From the NCBI GenBank assembly GCA_028279505.1, contig JANQNP010000066.1, positions 1 to 53,942 of the forward strand: DNA of 53,942 nucleotides, given 5' to 3'. A program made the position numbers and the translations under genes. Origin of the DNA: Dehalococcoidia bacterium (GTDB lineage Bacteria > Chloroflexota > Dehalococcoidia > UBA2979). How positions within the stretch are numbered: position 1 is the stretch's first letter; each line of letters starts with the position of its first letter. Below are positions 51,245 through 53,942 of the stretch, piece after piece. Under the pieces are notes generated by a model. It was given only the letters and a program-made list of their open reading frames with translations, did no database searches and had not been told where the DNA came from.

Positions 51245-51976
51245 CTAGACGTGGAAACACGCCCCGCTGAGGCATCGCCTGAAGCCCTCAAGCACCGCTC
51301 GAATGTCGCTTTCGGCCTCATCGAGGCTGTATACGAGCGGGCGCCCGCCTGGGAACGATATCTTCGACTCGAGACTGAATTCCACGTGCACCTCCAAGGA
51401 CGGACTTCCTGGTGCCTCGTATACGTGGGGGAGTCCGGCGAACGAACCGCTGCGGCCGGTGAAGAGTCGGTAGTTCGCACTCGGCGAAGTGACGATATCG
51501 GGCAGGCTCCCATCATCTTCGTTGGCCTCGGCGAGAAACTCCGCCCAGCGCCCTCCAAGGTACGGCTGCAGCGCCTCGATCGCTGCGATGTGTACATCGC
51601 TGACGCCTTTGAGCGAGGTGTCGCGCCGACGCGCGAAGAGATCCGCGCTGCGCTCAAGCGGAGACTGAGCGAGGTCCTGAACCTCCCCGGACTCCTGCCG
51701 CGCAAGGACCGCAACCAGCTCGTCCAACGCCGCCCGAAGGTGGCCGAAGGCATCAAGCAGGATCGAGCGGAAGGTCGCAGGGACGTCGAGACCGGCGAAC
51801 TCGATCTCGGCGATGAAGAGTCGCTCGGGGTCAGCAGCTTTCAGGATCTCCGGTGCTTCGTGGATCGTGACGATGGGCACCTGATCCATTTCGTGGGACT
51901 TCTGGATGGCTTCGAGCTCCGTCAGGCATTCCAGTGCCCGGTCCATACGTTCGAACGCGCCATCGAGTGGGTGCAT
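51245..51976 (-). CDS. Hypothetical protein resembling HEPN-like LRxALDxL proteins
   Basis: A 243-residue soluble protein. The segment FRSILLDAFGHLRAALDELVAVLAR (about 68-92) recalls a widespread hypothetical family with the motif LRSALDHL, thought to have a HEPN-like helical core, and AIEALQPYLGGRWAEFLAEANEDDGS (about 130-155) matches the later IQPY helix of that family. The second half is beta-rich. The Rx4-6H catalytic motif of HEPN RNases is not evident. The antisense open frame over the same span is weaker as protein. GC content is slightly lower than average; it stands alone between two larger gaps and might be a recent arrival. Confidence 0.6.
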   Translation of the reverse strand: MHPLDGAFERMDRALECLTELEAIQKSHEMDQVPIVTIHEAPEILKAADPERLFIAEIEFAGLDVPATFRSILLDAFGHLRAALDELVAVLARQESGEVQDLAQSPLERSADLFARRRDTSLKGVSDVHIAAIEALQPYLGGRWAEFLAEANEDDGSLPDIVTSPSANYRLFTGRSGSFAGLPHVYEAPGSPSLEVHVEFSLESKISFPGGRPLVYSLDEAESDIRAVLEGFRRCLSGACFHV

Positions 51977-52191
51977 TGGATGCCCGACGACTCTGACATG
52001 AATCAGACTCGGTACTGCTAACCGGTCCCCACCTCGAACCTACGTGCCACGGGGTCGATCGCCTAGTACTGACGACTCGGTCGAACGCCGGGACATCTGT
52101 ATCGGTTGAGTCGCCTGTCTTCAGTTGAGTGAGCTGACGCTGTCACGATCGGGCCACGGCGCCGGGCGCGGGCGTGGTCGTTCGCGGGTGT

Positions 52192-53277
52192 CTAGGGTGC
52201 CTGGGCGGCGTCCCACCACGCGAGGACTCGGGTTGCGAAGAAGGTCAGCCACTTCGAGGGGTGGCCGGGGGCGACGTCGACTTCGAACCAGACGCGGCCG
52301 GGGTGGCGGGTCTCTTGGAGCCAGGTGCCGTCGGGCTGGCGGGCGGAGCGGATCTGCTCGATGGCGTCGGTCATGCGCGGGTCGGGCGGGGTGGTATCGA
52401 CGAGGGAGGCGGAGCGGAAGTAGTCCGCCGCGTTGAGGACGCTGTAGCGCCAGCGGAACGGGTAGGCGAAGTGGGTTGCCCACGGCGCGACGGGGTCGCC
52501 CGTGCTGAGGCGGCGGAAGAGTCCGCGTTGGAGGAGGTATTCTTCGCCGGCGCGTCGTGCCTCGCGGGTGGCTTGCATGCCGCCGGTTGCGGCCTCGTGG
52601 GCGAGCAGTCCCTTCAGCGAGTTCAGCGTGGAGTGGAACGAAGCGCGGGTCGAGCCGTTGACCCACTCGCAGTTCCAACCGCCCTCGGACATCTGGTGTT
52701 CGACGAACCAGGTGGCGAGTGCGTCGACGTCGGCGCCGAGCCAGAGGCCGTTGGCGAGCGTCCAGGCGTTGATGCAGCAGTCGACCTCGCCGCTCCAGTA
52801 GGGGCGGTTCTCGTACTCCCAGCGGCTGTTCGCGGCGAGCTTCTCGGCCGTGCCGGCGAGCCGGGATGCGTCGAGGCCCCACTCGCGCAGCGCGTTGAGC
52901 GACCAGGTGGTGGTGGTCCACGGCTGGCCGGCGCCGTCCTGTGCCTCCGGACCCTCGAAGTCGAATCCGGCGGGGAAGAAGGCGCCTCCGGCCCACTGGC
53001 CGTCGTCTTCCTGGAGGGCGAGTAGGCGGGCGCCAAAGCCCTCGGTTGCGACGCGTGCCCGGGTTGCGCGCCAGATCTTCTCGGGAGCGTCGAGCAGATC
53101 GCGCTCGACCTGCCAGCGGAGTGCCGGGTCTGAGTCGAGCAGCCAATCGATCAGCGATTGGTCGCTGTCCGACGGGCTCCGCCGATTCTCTGCCACCGCG
53201 AGGACCTTCCGCTTTCGCGCGAGCCGTTCAGGCGAGCTGTCGGCGACGTGATGAGCCGACGCCCGAGTGAGTGTCAC
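52192..53277 (-). CDS. Squalene-cyclase-fold (alpha/alpha-toroid) protein
   Basis: A 361-residue protein with the repeat pattern of terpenoid cyclase/prenyltransferase toroids: QW-like motifs at DGQWAGGAF, EGGWNCEWV and DGTWLQE, and helices such as TWSLNALREWGLDASRL between them. The DxDD acid motif of class II cyclases is absent, and the length is about half of a squalene-hopene cyclase, so cyclase activity is unlikely. DCCINAWTLANGLWLG could form a metal site with the later Cys/His, as in the prenyltransferase branch. A GTG at codon 29, 84 bp inside the first ATG, would remove the basic N-terminus. Function unknown. Confidence 0.8.
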   Translation of the reverse strand: MTLTRASAHHVADSSPERLARKRKVLAVAENRRSPSDSDQSLIDWLLDSDPALRWQVERDLLDAPEKIWRATRARVATEGFGARLLALQEDDGQWAGGAFFPAGFDFEGPEAQDGAGQPWTTTTWSLNALREWGLDASRLAGTAEKLAANSRWEYENRPYWSGEVDCCINAWTLANGLWLGADVDALATWFVEHQMSEGGWNCEWVNGSTRASFHSTLNSLKGLLAHEAATGGMQATREARRAGEEYLLQRGLFRRLSTGDPVAPWATHFAYPFRWRYSVLNAADYFRSASLVDTTPPDPRMTDAIEQIRSARQPDGTWLQETRHPGRVWFEVDVAPGHPSKWLTFFATRVLAWWDAAQAP

Positions 53278-53397
53278 GTCCGTTCGCCGGCAGCGTACTC
53301 GCCTGGCGGATCGAGGAGGTCAGCTCGGCCTCGTCGCGATCATCAGCCGCGAGCGCGACTCGGCGACCGGGTGTCTGGGGGTGCCGGGGCAACGGCG

Positions 53398-53942
53398 TCA
53401 GGGGCGGGGCGTGGCGCCGGGTCTGCTGGTCGTTGGGGCTGGCGTGAGCTGGCGGGTGAGGGTGGCGACGGCAAGGAGGGCGGCGACCGTGATGAGCGCG
53501 GTGGTGGCTCCGATGGGGAGGTCGGTGGCGGTGAGGGCGCCGATGGTGGCCGGGGCGAGGAGGCTGGCGGTCCGGGTGCCCGCGGTCAGGGCGCCGAGGC
53601 CGGCACCGGGGCGGCCGCGGCGGCGGGCGGCGAGGTCGTATAGCGCGGGGAAGAGCGGGCCGGTGCCGAGCCCAGAGACGAGGTAGGCGGCGAGGACGAC
53701 GTGCTCGCTGGGGCTGAGGCCGGCGATGAGGATGGCCGTTACAGCGAGGAGGACGGCGGACCGGACGAGCCGGGTGCGGCCGAGGCGTGCCTCGATCCAG
53801 TCGCCAGCCATCCGCCCGGCGGTCATGCCGAGGGTGAACGCGAGGTAGCCGAGGCTGGCGAAGCCGGCGGTGGTGTCGAGGTCCTCGACGAGGCGGATCG
53901 CGGCCCAGTCGGCGGGGACGATCTCGGCGGTGAAGGCGGCGG
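53398..53942 (-). CDS. MFS transporter, C-terminal part (partial)
   Basis: The frame stays open to the right edge of the window, so only the last 181 codons are visible. Helices alternate with the short basic loop typical of MFS half-domains (RLGRTRLVRSAVLLAVTAILIAGL, VVLAAYLVSGLGTGPLFPALYDLAARR). The GTGPLFP motif and the GLGALTAGTRTASLLAPATIGAL segment fit the helices 10-11 region of FucP/ProP-like permeases. An internal ATG at 53826 is not the start. Substrate unknown. Confidence 0.85.
   Translation of the reverse strand, partial: AAFTAEIVPADWAAIRLVEDLDTTAGFASLGYLAFTLGMTAGRMAGDWIEARLGRTRLVRSAVLLAVTAILIAGLSPSEHVVLAAYLVSGLGTGPLFPALYDLAARRRGRPGAGLGALTAGTRTASLLAPATIGALTATDLPIGATTALITVAALLAVATLTRQLTPAPTTSRPGATPRP

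Noticed and set aside
51143..52021. A 292-codon + strand frame over the orphan helical protein
   Set aside because: The minus-strand product has coherent helical motifs (LRAALDEL, ALQPYL); the + frame has none.
1..53942. CRISPR array, insertion sequence, prophage or classic defence system
   Set aside because: No regularly spaced repeats, transposase, integrase, Cas, restriction or toxin-antitoxin proteins were recognised in any gene.

Overview
This is a GC-rich (by eye about two thirds G+C), gene-dense bacterial window of 53.9 kb with no rRNA, tRNA, CRISPR array, integrase or transposase that I could see. The most likely source is a Chloroflexota bacterium (Dehalococcoidia- or Thermomicrobia-like). 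The reasons are the two Tat-type lipoprotein solute-binding proteins with Asp-Pro-Thr-Ala-Thr linkers after the lipobox Cys, the many acyl-CoA dehydrogenases and short-chain dehydrogenases, and the GTG starts. An actinobacterium cannot be excluded from the sequence alone. The gene content suggests an aerobic or facultative heterotroph that lives on fatty-acid-like, carboxylate and peptide substrates.

Layout. 1-3.4 kb: thioredoxin/Lgt-like pair and a tandem duplication of a TerB-like helical protein. 3.5-9.8 kb: two acyl-CoA dehydrogenases, a serine beta-lactamase-family hydrolase, a TetR regulator with two operators, and an SDR. 9.9-18.9 kb: a winged-helix/PAS regulator and a PAS protein, an amidohydrolase, a PaiB-type flavoprotein, an OatA-type acyltransferase, a DAO oxidoreductase, then a 445-bp gene-free stretch that looks like a highly structured RNA, followed by an RNHCP zinc-ribbon gene and a GNAT gene. 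18.9-21.9 kb: a MarR repressor fused to a beta-helix-like domain, divergent from the ABC exporter it probably controls. 22.0-29.1 kb: a TetR-led catabolic block (FAD oxidoreductase, crotonase, Gfo/Idh/MocA, SDR, membrane protein) in which base skew and an oriented decamer family appear to flip. 29.1-34.1 kb: SDR, 14-TM type MFS pump, Ig/IPT surface protein, HU. 34.3-38.4 kb: glcDEF glycolate oxidase operon. 38.6-49.1 kb: two paralogous oligopeptide-type ABC import systems (permease pairs plus binding proteins, no ATPases) flanking a DUF3179 lipoprotein. 49.2-53.9 kb: a DASS/SLC13 transporter, an orphan helical protein, a squalene-cyclase-fold protein and a partial MFS gene.

The strongest unusual signal is at 42518-43633. 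A DUF3179 lipoprotein gene is interrupted by one in-frame TGA exactly where the family has the first Cys of its CxxC motif, and a perfect 8-bp stem with a G-starting tetraloop sits just downstream, as expected for a bacterial SECIS. I read this as a candidate selenoprotein with a UxxC redox site. Two further signals stand out: the structured RNA upstream of the RNHCP gene (17.3-17.6 kb), and a decamer, CCTCGATGGG, found six times and always on the + strand in genes of both strands and in intergenic DNA, which behaves like a polar genome-architecture motif.
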